64,000 nt of DNA from Microbacterium sediminis (GTDB taxonomy: Bacteria; Actinomycetota; Actinomycetes; Actinomycetales; Microbacteriaceae), in the NCBI RefSeq assembly GCF_004564075.1, contig NZ_CP038256.1, positions 248,001 to 312,000 of the forward strand, written 5' to 3'. The position numbers and the translations under genes were made by a program. Below are positions 37,964 to 46,318 of the stretch, one piece after another. Below the pieces are notes generated by a model. That model made no database searches. It worked only from the letters and a program-made list of their open reading frames with translations, and was not told the origin of the DNA. The first letter of the stretch is position 1, and each line of letters opens with the position of its first letter.

Positions 37964-38977
37964 ATGAGTCAGGGATCCGATGTCGACGCCGTCACGATCG
38001 AGCAGGTCGCGGCGCGCGCCGGCGTGTCCCGGTCGACCGTGTCGCGCGTCGTCAACGGCGGTTCGCGGGTCAGCCCCGACGCGCTGGAGGCGGTGCGCCG
38101 CGCCATCGCGGAGCTGAACTACGTGCCCAACCGGGCGGCCCGATCGCTGGCGTCGCGCCAGACGCACGCGATCGCGCTGGTCGTGCCCGAGGACACCACC
38201 CGGTTCTTCGGCGACCCGTTCTTCGCGGCCGTCGTCACCGGGATCAGCGAGCGGATGTCGGGGTCGGATCACGTGCTCAACCTCTTCATCGCCTCGGACG
38301 ATCCGGGCAACAAGACGACGAGCTACCTGCGCGGCGGCAACGTGGACGGGGCGATCGTGGTGTCGCACCACACGAGCGACACGTACCTCGAGCGGATCGC
38401 GGACGCCGTGCCCGTGGTCTTCGGTGGCCGGCCGATCCGCGAGCGGGCCCGCGACTACTGGGTCGACGTCGACAACGTGGCGGGGGCGCGCGCGGCGGTC
38501 GAGCACCTCGTGGCGCAGGGGCGGCGGCGCATCGGCACCGTCACCGGGCCGCTCGACATGCCCGCCGCGATCGACCGACTGCGCGGGTTCGATGCCGCGC
38601 TCGCCGCGGCGGGCCTGGAGCCGGGCCCGATCGTCGACGGCGGCTTCACGATCGACGGCGGCGCGGAGGCGGCCCGGAGGCTCGTGGACGAGGGGGAGCC
38701 CTTCGACGCGCTCTTCGTGGCGAGCGATCTCATGGCGCGCGGGGTCATCCCGGCGCTGCGCGACGCCGGGATCCGCATCCCGGACGACGTCGCGATCGTC
38801 GGCTTCGACGACTCGCCGCTGGCGACGAGCATCGCGCCGGCGCTGACGACGATGCGCCAGCCGTCGCGCCTGCAGGGCTGGACGATGGTCGACGTGCTCC
38901 TCGCGCGCCTGGCGGGCCAATCGCCCCCGCGCGTCACGATCCTCCCGACGGAGCTCGTCATCCGCGACACCGCCTGA
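37964..38977 (+). CDS. cebR: LacI-family repressor CebR
   Basis: Repressor of the cellobiose genes, released by cellobiose. The 337 residues have a LacI helix-turn-helix at about 8-32 (VTIEQVAARAGVSRSTVSRVVNG), the hinge (YVPNRAARSLASRQT) and a periplasmic-binding-like ligand domain. Seven nucleotides separate it from bglC. The ATG at 37964 follows a weak purine-rich stretch and fits the domain start. The two TGGGAGCGCTCCCA sites before cebE match the Streptomyces CebR operator, which strongly supports the name and implies negative autoregulation of the whole operon. Confidence 0.92.
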   Translation: MSQGSDVDAVTIEQVAARAGVSRSTVSRVVNGGSRVSPDALEAVRRAIAELNYVPNRAARSLASRQTHAIALVVPEDTTRFFGDPFFAAVVTGISERMSGSDHVLNLFIASDDPGNKTTSYLRGGNVDGAIVVSHHTSDTYLERIADAVPVVFGGRPIRERARDYWVDVDNVAGARAAVEHLVAQGRRRIGTVTGPLDMPAAIDRLRGFDAALAAAGLEPGPIVDGGFTIDGGAEAARRLVDEGEPFDALFVASDLMARGVIPALRDAGIRIPDDVAIVGFDDSPLATSIAPALTTMRQPSRLQGWTMVDVLLARLAGQSPPRVTILPTELVIRDTA

Positions 38978-39385
38978 CGCGCGCGGGCCGCCCCACGAGG
39001 CTGGGGTGGTACGGGCTCGTCGACCGGAGGCGCGAAGTCGAGACCGAGGGGTTCAACCCTGAGCTCTCGACTCCGCTGCGCTTCGCTCGAGCCGTCTCGG
39101 CTGCGTTCGCTGCGCTCACTCCGCTCGACGAGCCCGTGGTCACGGTTCGTCGACCGGAGGCGCGGAGCGCCGGAGTGGAGACGGGTCGAGCGCAGCGGCG
39201 AAGCCGCGCAGTCGAGGCCGAGGGTTGAAGCCCGGTGCTCTCGACTCCGCTGCGCTCCGCTCGAGCCGTCTCCGCTCGCTTCGCTCGGTCGACGAGCCCG
39301 GGTGGTCACGGCTCGTCGAGCGCAGCGGCGCAGCCGCGGAGTCGAGACGGGGCCTCAGCCCGCGCTCGACCCCGCTGCGATCGCG
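38978..39385. repeat. Gene-free interval with clustered TCGACGAGCCC inverted-repeat elements (family 3)
   Basis: No gene is seen in this 408-bp interval. Unit 1 (39013-39135) has ends GGGCTCGTCGA and TCGACGAGCCC. Unit 2 (39144-39299) has ends GGTTCGTCGACC and GGTCGACGAGCCC. A partial third unit (39310-39353) starts GGCTCGTCGAGCGCAGCGG and is cut short before the uracil permease stop. Internal blocks such as TCGAGCGCAGCGG and CTCGACTCCGCTGCGCT recur in both orientations, so the RNA of either strand would fold strongly. No transposase or open frame of note. A related 72-bp block lies inside the gene at 48386. Confidence 0.85.
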
Positions 39386-40735
39386 TCAGTCCTGGGGGTC
39401 GCCGCCGAGCGGGCCGACCGCGGGGATCGGGCCGCCGTCGTCCGCACCGTTCTTGGTGGCGCGGGCGAGGAGGTTGCCGAGGTGGTAGATCGCGAAGGCG
39501 GCGATCGTGCCGAGCGCGATGCCCGCGAGCTGGAAGTCGCCCCACTGCATCGTGTAGTTCGCGATCGCGATGACCAGCGCCACACCGGCGGTGTACTGGT
39601 TGACGGGCCGCGAGAAGTCCGAGCGGTTGTCGACCCAGATCTTCACGCCGATGACGCCGATGAGGCCGTACAGGGCGGTGGTGGCGCCGCCGAGCACCCC
39701 CGGCGGGATCGAGTTGAACACCGCGCCGATCTTGGGCGAGAACGCGAGCAGGATCGCGGTGAGGCCGGCCACCCAGTACACGGCCGTGGAGTACACGCGC
39801 GTGGCGGCCATGACGCCGATGTTCTCGCCGTAGGTGGTGGTGCCCGAGCCGCCGAACGTGCCGGCCAGCGCGGTGGCGGCACCGTCGGCGATCAGCGCGC
39901 GACCGGTCTCGCGGTTGAGGCGGCCGTCGGTCATCGTGGCCACGCCGCGGACGTGGCCGACGTTCTCGGCGATGAGCACGAGCACCACGGGCAGGAACAT
40001 CGGCAGCAGCGCCCACGTGCTCGGCGAGACGAAGTCGGGGAACGCGAAGGTCGGCGGGCCGAACCAGGCGGCGTCGGCGATCGTGTCGGCCGGCGTGACG
40101 CCCTGCGCGTTCGCCTCGCCGAAGTACCCCGTGGCGGCCTCGTAGACGAAGCCGATGAGCACGCCGACGAAGATCGAGATGCGGCCGAGGAACCCCTTGA
40201 ACAGCACCGAGCACAGGATGATCGCGATGAGCGTGACGATCGCGCCGTCGGCGCCCGCCTGCACGCTGCCCCACGCCGCGGGGGCGAGGTTGAAGCCGAT
40301 GAGGGCGACGATCGTGCCGGCGAGCACGGGCGGCATCGCCTTGTCGACCCAGCCCACGCCGAGCACGTTGACGACGAAGCCGATCAGCGCGAGCAGCACA
40401 CCGACGGCGACGATGCCGGCCAGTGCCGATCCCATGCCGTTCGTCGCGGTCGCCGCCTGCAGCGGTGCGATGAACGCGAACGACGAGCCCAGGTAGCTGG
40501 GGAGGCGATTGCGCGTGATGAGCAGGAACAGCAGCGTGCCGAGGCCGCTGAACAGCAGCGTCGTCGAGACGGGGAAGCCGGTGAGCGTCGGCACGAGGAA
40601 CGTCGCGCCGAACATCGCGACGACGTGCTGCAGGCCCATCGCGATCGTCGCCGACCAGTTCAGACGCTCATCGGGCGCGACGACGGCGCCGCGGGCGACG
40701 GTGCGGCCGTCGCCGTGCAGGGACCAGAGAGGCAT
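39386..40735 (-). CDS. uraA: NCS2 family uracil permease
   Basis: Proton-coupled uracil (or uracil/xanthine) importer. The 449 residues have 14 predicted membrane segments. Motifs include LQHVVAMFGATFLVPTLTGF near the N-terminus and the NCS2 signature around PVVLVLIAENVGHVRGVATMT, where the conserved Glu contacts the base, then FGGSGTTTYGENIGVMAATRVYS. AAGGAG lies 4 nt before the ATG at 40735; the longer frame upstream has no SD. Divergent from the BCCT transporter; the 204-bp gap holds an imperfect inverted repeat (GGTAACGGT at 40832, ACCGTTGCC at 40878). Confidence 0.92.
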   Translation of the reverse strand: MPLWSLHGDGRTVARGAVVAPDERLNWSATIAMGLQHVVAMFGATFLVPTLTGFPVSTTLLFSGLGTLLFLLITRNRLPSYLGSSFAFIAPLQAATATNGMGSALAGIVAVGVLLALIGFVVNVLGVGWVDKAMPPVLAGTIVALIGFNLAPAAWGSVQAGADGAIVTLIAIILCSVLFKGFLGRISIFVGVLIGFVYEAATGYFGEANAQGVTPADTIADAAWFGPPTFAFPDFVSPSTWALLPMFLPVVLVLIAENVGHVRGVATMTDGRLNRETGRALIADGAATALAGTFGGSGTTTYGENIGVMAATRVYSTAVYWVAGLTAILLAFSPKIGAVFNSIPPGVLGGATTALYGLIGVIGVKIWVDNRSDFSRPVNQYTAGVALVIAIANYTMQWGDFQLAGIALGTIAAFAIYHLGNLLARATKNGADDGGPIPAVGPLGGDPQD

Positions 40736-40939
40736 GGGGCTCCTTGGGGCAGGGGAGAACAAATCGATCCACGATACAGCCCGCGTGGTTTCGGGCACGT
40801 TCCGGGGCGGGCGCCAGAATGATCACGGCGCGGTAACGGTCCGACCGGCCCGGGTGTGATCCGGCGGCCCGGTCCGTACCGTTGCCCCGAACGACCCCGT
40901 GCGCACCGCGTGCGGCCGATCGACGAATGAGCGGACATC

Positions 40940-42904
40940 ATGAGCGCCACATCGCCCGAGAAGCCCCAGCCGAAGAAGCCCGTCACGAAGGTCCTGCGGG
41001 AGGTGACGCACCCTGCGCTGATCCCGGGAATCGGCGTCGAGGACACGGGGAAGACCTTCTCCACCAACTGGACCGTGTTCGGTGTGGCGGGGGCCCTCGT
41101 CCTCGTCGTGGTGATCTGGGGCTTCCTCGCGCCGCAGAGCATCGCCGGCACCGGCAGTGCGTCGCTGGCGTGGGTGATGGAGAACTTCGGCTGGCTGTTC
41201 TCGGTGCTGGCCATCGTGACGATCGCGTTCATGCTCGTCATCGGATACGGGCGCACCGGCGGCGTGCGACTCGGCGCCGATGACGAGGAGCCCGAGTTCT
41301 CGACCATCTCGTGGATCGCGATGCTGTTCTCCGCCGGCATGGGCATCGGCCTGCTGTTCTGGGGGCCGGCGGAGCCGCTCGGCTACTTCCTCGACGTGCC
41401 CTACGGCTTCGACGCCGAGGCGGGTTCGCGCGACGCCATGCACGTGGCGCTCGCCCAGTCGATCCTGCACTGGGGCCCGATGGCCTGGGCCTTCTACGCG
41501 CTCGTGGGCGGCGCGATCGCCTACGCCGCGTACCGGCGGGGCCGCCCGCCGCTCATCTCGGCGATCTTCGCCCCGATCTTCAAGGAGCGCACCGAGGGCT
41601 GGGCCGGCGCCGTCATCGACGTGTTCGCGATCATCGTCACCCTGTTCGGCACGGCGGTGACGCTCGGCATGGGCGCGCTGCAGATCGCCAGCGGCATCGA
41701 GTACGTCACCGGCATCGGGCCGCTGGGCAACATCGGGCTGATCGTGATCGTCACGGTGCTGACCGCCGCGTTCGTCGTCTCGGCCGTGTCGGGCATCAAG
41801 CGCGGCATCCGCGCCCTGTCGAACATCAACATGGTGATCGCGCTGATCATCGGAGTGATCATCTTCGTCGCGGGGCCCACGCTGTTCCTGCTCAACATCA
41901 TCCCGTCGTCGGTGTCGGCGTTCCTCGCCGAGCTGTGGACCATGCTGATGCGCAACCCGGCGCAGGGCGAGGACGCCGCGACGTTCGTCTCGGCGTGGAC
42001 GAACTACTACTGGGCGTGGTGGGTCTCGTGGACCCCGTTCGTCGGCATGTTCATCGCCAAGATCTCGCGGGGCCGCACGCTGCGCGAGTTCGCGACCGTC
42101 GTGATCGTCGTGCCCGCCGCCGTGTGCATCGTGTGGTTCGGGATCATGGGCGGCACCACGATGTTCTTCGAGGAGGCCGGTGCCGCGATCAGCGAGGCGG
42201 GGGCCCCCGAGGCGATCCTCTTCGCGGTCCTGAACGAGCTGCCGTTCGCGGCGGTGCTGTCGGTGCTCGCGATGATCTCGATCGTCCTGTTCTTCGTCAC
42301 CTCGGCCGACTCGGCGGCGATCGTCATGGGCTCGATGAGCCAGCGCGGCAAGCCCGAGCCGTCGTCGTGGGTCACGCTGACGTGGGGCGTGCTCCTCGGC
42401 GCCGCAGCCCTCGCGCTGCTGCTGGCGGGCGGCGAGACCGCGCTGTCGGGGCTGCAGTCGATCATGGTGGTGACGGCGCTGCCGTTCGCGATCATCGTGA
42501 TCGGCATCATGTTCGCCTGGGGCCGCGAGCTCACCACCGATCCGTACATCCTGCGGCGGCGCTTCGCGCGGGCGGCGATCGCGCAGGGCGTGCGCCTGGG
42601 CATCGAGGAGCACGGCGACGACTTCGTCTTCGGCGCCACCGAGGTCGCCCCGGAGCAGGGCGCCGGCGCGGGCATCGACACCGAGGACCCCGCCCTCACC
42701 GAGTGGTACGAGACGGCGACGGAGCAGGTCCCCGTCGTCAGCGCGCAGGACGTCACCCGCACGCTCGAGCCCGGCCGCATCCAGCCCAAGGGCCCGGAGC
42801 GCCCGGACCACGTCGCCTCGGGCGACGCCTCGCTCACGGTGGGCGAGGAGCGTCGTGCCCAGCGCGAGCGCGAGCGCCGGCGCGAGGAGCCGCCCGCCGA
42901 GTGA
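40940..42904 (+). CDS. BCCT family transporter (betaine/choline/carnitine type)
   Basis: Secondary transporter for a compatible solute such as glycine betaine. The 654 residues have 12 predicted membrane segments from about residue 45 to 545, followed by a long charged C-terminal tail (about 545-654), the part that senses osmotic stress in BetP. The MFSAGMGIGLLFWGPAEP segment is the sodium/betaine motif, and WAWWVSWTPFVGMFIAKISRGRT is the TM8 signature with its Trp cluster. The ATG at 40940 has GCGGAC upstream, a weak SD. Substrate not provable from sequence. Confidence 0.9.
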   Translation: MSATSPEKPQPKKPVTKVLREVTHPALIPGIGVEDTGKTFSTNWTVFGVAGALVLVVVIWGFLAPQSIAGTGSASLAWVMENFGWLFSVLAIVTIAFMLVIGYGRTGGVRLGADDEEPEFSTISWIAMLFSAGMGIGLLFWGPAEPLGYFLDVPYGFDAEAGSRDAMHVALAQSILHWGPMAWAFYALVGGAIAYAAYRRGRPPLISAIFAPIFKERTEGWAGAVIDVFAIIVTLFGTAVTLGMGALQIASGIEYVTGIGPLGNIGLIVIVTVLTAAFVVSAVSGIKRGIRALSNINMVIALIIGVIIFVAGPTLFLLNIIPSSVSAFLAELWTMLMRNPAQGEDAATFVSAWTNYYWAWWVSWTPFVGMFIAKISRGRTLREFATVVIVVPAAVCIVWFGIMGGTTMFFEEAGAAISEAGAPEAILFAVLNELPFAAVLSVLAMISIVLFFVTSADSAAIVMGSMSQRGKPEPSSWVTLTWGVLLGAAALALLLAGGETALSGLQSIMVVTALPFAIIVIGIMFAWGRELTTDPYILRRRFARAAIAQGVRLGIEEHGDDFVFGATEVAPEQGAGAGIDTEDPALTEWYETATEQVPVVSAQDVTRTLEPGRIQPKGPERPDHVASGDASLTVGEERRAQRERERRREEPPAE

Positions 42905-42931
42905 GCGGCGCCGGCCCCCTCGCGGCCGCCC

Positions 42932-42937
42932 TAACCT
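42932..42937 (+). promoter_or_regulatory. -10 box of the MDR oxidoreductase gene
   Basis: TAACCT followed by GGGAGGC (7 nt) and the ATG at 42945. The spacer also holds a perfect GGAGG, so either leaderless or SD-led initiation is possible. Confidence 0.4.
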
Positions 42938-42944
42938 GGGAGGC

Positions 42945-43967
42945 ATGCCCGCCACCATGAAGGCGCTCGTGCTCGACGCGCACGGCCCGATCGACGACCT
43001 CCGCCTCCGCCCCGACCACGAGATCCCCGAGGTCACCCCGGGCCACGTGCTCGTGCGGGTGACGGCGGCCTCGTTCAACCACCACGACATCTTCACGGTG
43101 CGGGGCATGCCCGGCATCCGCCTGCCGCTGCCCGTGATCATCGGGCTCGACATGGCCGGCGAGGTCGCCGAGGTGGGCGAGGGCGTCGACGGCTGGGTGC
43201 CGGGCGACCGCGTGGTCGTCGTGCCGCTCGCCTCCGACGGGCACCTGATGGGCGAGATGCACGACGGCGGCATGGCGCAGTACTGCCTCGTCGAGGCCGA
43301 GCAGCTCGTGCGCCTTCCCGACGAGGTCAGCGACGTGCAGGCGGCCGCCCTGCCGGTGGCCTACGGCGCGGCCCACCGGATGATGGTGGGCAAGGGCGCC
43401 GTGCACACCGGCGACAAGGTGCTCGTCCTCGGGGCCTCGGGCGGCGTCGGTACGGCGTGCGTGCAGCTGGCGCGCGGGATGGGCTGCCACGTCGTCGCGG
43501 CGGCCGGCTCCGAGGAGAAGGGTCGGGCGCTGCTCGAGCTCGGTGCCGACGAGTTCCTCGACTACACGCAGCACGACATCGCGCAGTGGGTGCGCGAGCA
43601 CCACGGCAAGCCGCACCGCTTCGATTCCGGTCCCGGCATGGACGTGGTGGTCAACTTCACCGGCGGCGACACCTGGGCGCCCACGCTGCGCTCGGTCGGC
43701 CGCGGCGGGCGCATCCTCGTGTGCGGGGCGTCGGCCGGCTACGACCCGGTGGAGGACCTGCGCTACATCTTCTCCTTCGAGCTGCAGATCATCGGCTCGA
43801 ACGCGTTCGAGAAGTCCGACATCGAGCAGCTCGTCGCCCTGGTGGCCGAGGGGCGGCTCGACCCGGTGATCGGCGCGGAGCTCGCGCTCGACGAGGCGGT
43901 CGAGGGCCTGCGGATGATGGAGCGCCGCGAGGTGTTCGGGAAGGTCGTGGTGCGGCCGTGGGCGTGA
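42945..43967 (+). CDS. MDR-superfamily alcohol dehydrogenase/quinone oxidoreductase
   Basis: NAD(P)H-dependent medium-chain oxidoreductase, substrate unknown. The 340 residues show the GroES-like N-terminal domain (FNHHDIFTVRGMPG, then GLDMAGEVAEVGEGVDGW) and a Rossmann domain with VLGASGGVGTACVQLA. The structural-zinc cysteine cluster is absent, as in quinone oxidoreductases. The stop overlaps the start of an acyl-CoA ligase gene (GTGA), so the two are likely one unit acting on a carboxylic acid or its aldehyde. Confidence 0.82.
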   Translation: MPATMKALVLDAHGPIDDLRLRPDHEIPEVTPGHVLVRVTAASFNHHDIFTVRGMPGIRLPLPVIIGLDMAGEVAEVGEGVDGWVPGDRVVVVPLASDGHLMGEMHDGGMAQYCLVEAEQLVRLPDEVSDVQAAALPVAYGAAHRMMVGKGAVHTGDKVLVLGASGGVGTACVQLARGMGCHVVAAAGSEEKGRALLELGADEFLDYTQHDIAQWVREHHGKPHRFDSGPGMDVVVNFTGGDTWAPTLRSVGRGGRILVCGASAGYDPVEDLRYIFSFELQIIGSNAFEKSDIEQLVALVAEGRLDPVIGAELALDEAVEGLRMMERREVFGKVVVRPWA

Positions 43968-45484
43968 CCGATCCGTACCCGGGCGGCGGGGGAGCGCTCG
44001 CCGCGGCCTACGTGAACCAGGGCGCGGCCATCCGCCTCGACCGCCCCGACGTCGACACGATCACCGATCTGTCGGGTGCCGAGCCGCTGACCGTCACCTT
44101 CGGCGAGTTCGACCGCCGCGCGGCCGTGCTCGCCGGCGCGCTGGCCGAGCGGTTCGCGCGCGGCGCCACCGTCGCGATCCTCGGCGAGAACTCGCTGCCG
44201 TGGCTGGTGACGTTCATGGCGATCCAGCGGGCGGGGCTCGTGGCCGTGCCGATCAGCTACCGGTCGCCGGCCGAGGTGGTGGAGTACATCGCCGCGGACG
44301 CGGGCGCCGCGGCCGTGTTCGCCGACGCCGCGCACGCCACCGGCTACGACTTCGCCGTGCCCGTGATCCCGCTCGCCGACGCCTGGGCGTGGAGCGAGCA
44401 GGGCGATCCGTTCCCCGCGGTCGTGCCCGATCCGGAGGAGCCGGCGATGTTCCTCTACACGTCCGGATCGACCGGCCGGCCCAAGGGCGTGGTGCTCTCG
44501 CACCGCAGCCACCTCTGGGTGATCGGGCGGGGGATCGAGGGCGACAGCCGGGACTCGCGCCTGCTCATCTCGGCCCCGCTGTACCACATGGGGGCGCTGA
44601 GCCCCGTGCAGCGGGCGCTGGGTGCCGGCCAGTCGGTGGTGCTGCTGCCGCGCTTCGACGTGCGCCGCGTCGTCGACGCGATCGAGCGGTATCGCGTGAC
44701 CGATCTCAACGGCGTGCCGCCGATGATCGCGATGCTCCTCAACGACGCCGAGGCGATCGCCGGTGCCGACCTGTCCAGCGTGCGCACGGTGATCCTCAAC
44801 TCCGCTCCCGCCAGCAGCGAGCTGCTGAACGCGCTCGACGAGGCCTTCGACCACCCGCGGCTCGTCTTCACGTTCGGCACGACCGAGTCGAGCCCGATCG
44901 CCTTCACGGCTCCCGCCGACGGCCGGACGGTGCCCCTGGGGTCGGTGGGCGTGCCGCACCCCGACGTGGAGATCCGGCTCGTGGGGCCGGACGGATCGGT
45001 GCAGCCCGACTTCGGCGTGCTGCAGATCCGCAACGGCGCGCTGATGTCGGGCTACCACAACCGGCCCGACGTGCCGTCCCCGCTGACCGACGACGGCTTC
45101 TACCACACCAAGGACCTGTTCCAGAGGGACGCCGAGGGGTTCTACTTCTTCGTCGGCCGCGAGGACGACATGTTCGTCTCGGGCGGGGAGAACCTCTACC
45201 CGCGCGCGATCGAGATCGCCCTGGAGTCGCACGCCGAGGTCTCGCAGGCGGCGGTCGTGCCCGTGCCCGACCGGATCAAGGGCACCAAGCCCGTGGCCTT
45301 TGTGGTCCGCGTGGCGGGGTCGGCCATCGGCGAGGAGGAGCTGCGGCGGTACTCGCTCACCAAGCTCGACCCGGCCGCCCACCCGCGGCGGATCTGGTTC
45401 CTCGACGCGCTGCCCCTGGCGGCGACCAACAAGATCGACAAGAAGCCGCTCGCCGAGGAGGCCGCCCGGCGGATGGCGGAGTGA
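43964..45484 (+). CDS. AMP-dependent acyl-CoA synthetase/ligase
   Basis: Activates a carboxylic acid through an acyl-adenylate to the CoA thioester. The 506 residues carry the P-loop YTSGSTGRPKG (165-175), the TFGTTESSP adenine motif, the YHTKDLFQRD segment and the catalytic lysine in TNKIDKKPL near the C-terminus. The GTG start overlaps the preceding stop. The closest functional group is fatty-acid or aromatic-acid CoA ligases, but the chain cannot be specified. Convergent with the GntR regulator. Confidence 0.87.
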   Translation: MTDPYPGGGGALAAAYVNQGAAIRLDRPDVDTITDLSGAEPLTVTFGEFDRRAAVLAGALAERFARGATVAILGENSLPWLVTFMAIQRAGLVAVPISYRSPAEVVEYIAADAGAAAVFADAAHATGYDFAVPVIPLADAWAWSEQGDPFPAVVPDPEEPAMFLYTSGSTGRPKGVVLSHRSHLWVIGRGIEGDSRDSRLLISAPLYHMGALSPVQRALGAGQSVVLLPRFDVRRVVDAIERYRVTDLNGVPPMIAMLLNDAEAIAGADLSSVRTVILNSAPASSELLNALDEAFDHPRLVFTFGTTESSPIAFTAPADGRTVPLGSVGVPHPDVEIRLVGPDGSVQPDFGVLQIRNGALMSGYHNRPDVPSPLTDDGFYHTKDLFQRDAEGFYFFVGREDDMFVSGGENLYPRAIEIALESHAEVSQAAVVPVPDRIKGTKPVAFVVRVAGSAIGEEELRRYSLTKLDPAAHPRRIWFLDALPLAATNKIDKKPLAEEAARRMAE

Positions 45485-45490
45485 GCGGGC

Positions 45491-46159
45491 TCAGGCCCGG
45501 GCGCGGGCGTAGCTGGCGAGGATGAGCCGCTCGGAGCTGTCGAGGTAGGCCTCCAGCAGCGAGGCCGCCTCGGCGACCCGGCCCTGGGCGTAGGTCGCCG
45601 CGATGCGCGCGTTCTCCTCGACATACGGCCCGTGCAGGTACTCGGGGTCGTCGATCATGCCGAACACGAGCCGCAACTCCGTCTGCAGCGAGGCGTACAC
45701 GGCCTCCAGGCGCGGGCTGTCGGCCAGACGGACGATCGCCCGGTGGAACTCGTGGTTGGCCGTGCCGACCGCGACCCAGTCGTCGCGCTCGCGGGCGGCG
45801 TGCGCGGCCTCGACCGCGGCGTGCATCTCGGCGCCGGACGGGTGGCGGGGCAGCGCGCCGCGCATGACGTTGACCTCGATGAGGCGCCGCACGCGATAGA
45901 TGTCGATGACGGCCGCCATGGTCGGCAGCGCCACGTGCACGCCCTTGTGCGGCTCGTGCACCAGGAGACCCTCGGCCGCGAGCAGCCGGAAGGCCTCGCG
46001 GAGGGTGTTGCGCGAGACGCCGAGCTCCTCGGCGAGGCGCGCCTCGCTGAGCCGGTCGCCGGGCCGCAGGGCCGCCGCCGCGATCGCCGCCCGGAGCTGC
46101 TCGGCCGCGCCCACGGCGCGCGAGCGCGGGGTGAGGGCGCCGTCCGCGTCGGTGCTCAC
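45491..46159 (-). CDS. GntR-family regulator with FCD domain
   Basis: Metabolite-responsive repressor of the FadR subfamily. The 222 residues have an N-terminal winged helix (about 15-78: LRPGDRLSEARLAEELGVSRNTLREAFRLLAAEGLL) and an all-helical FCD ligand domain (about 85-215) whose metal-site residues are provided by DxxxHxxI-like FHRAIVRLADS and later His. The GTG at 46159 is preferred, with AAGGAG 5 nt upstream; a GTG at 46165 touches the SD. It diverges from the 5-oxoproline operon, and a FadR-type site lies over that operon's promoter. Confidence 0.85.
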   Translation of the reverse strand: MSTDADGALTPRSRAVGAAEQLRAAIAAAALRPGDRLSEARLAEELGVSRNTLREAFRLLAAEGLLVHEPHKGVHVALPTMAAVIDIYRVRRLIEVNVMRGALPRHPSGAEMHAAVEAAHAARERDDWVAVGTANHEFHRAIVRLADSPRLEAVYASLQTELRLVFGMIDDPEYLHGPYVEENARIAATYAQGRVAEAASLLEAYLDSSERLILASYARARA

Positions 46160-46196
46160 GGGCACTCCTTCCTGCTGTTCCGGGGCGTCTCAGCGA

Positions 46197-46202
46197 AGCC
46201 TA
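46197..46202 (-). promoter_or_regulatory. -10 box of the gntR gene
   Basis: On the minus strand TAGGCT lies about 37 nt before the GTG at 46159, leaving a leader that carries the AAGGAG ribosome-binding site. Confidence 0.45.
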
Positions 46203-46237
46203 CGGTGTGAAGAGCGTGTTACATCACGCGTCTCGAG

Positions 46238-46279
46238 TAGGCAGACGGTTCCATCGTCCGCTATAGATTGTTGAACGAT
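46238..46279 (+). promoter_or_regulatory. Promoter and FadR-type operator of the 5-oxoproline operon
   Basis: A possible -35 TAGGCA (46238-46243), 18 bp, then -10 TATAGA (46262-46267). The imperfect palindrome ATTGTTGAACGAT (46267-46279) directly follows and fits the FadR-subfamily form TNGTNNNACNA. It is the likely site of the divergent GntR repressor, at the transcription start. Confidence 0.65.
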
Positions 46280-46318
46280 TTCGCTCCACCCACCCGACCC
46301 TCTTCCCCAGGAGAACCC

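Noticed and set aside
39013..39353. CRISPR array or IS element
   Set aside because: Units are not evenly spaced repeats with unique spacers, no cas or transposase gene is near, and units differ in length and orientation.
40832..40886. Inverted repeat GGTAACGGT / ACCGTTGCC between uraA and the BCCT gene as an operator
   Set aside because: One mismatch, a long 37-bp loop and no second copy or neighbouring regulator; too weak to claim.
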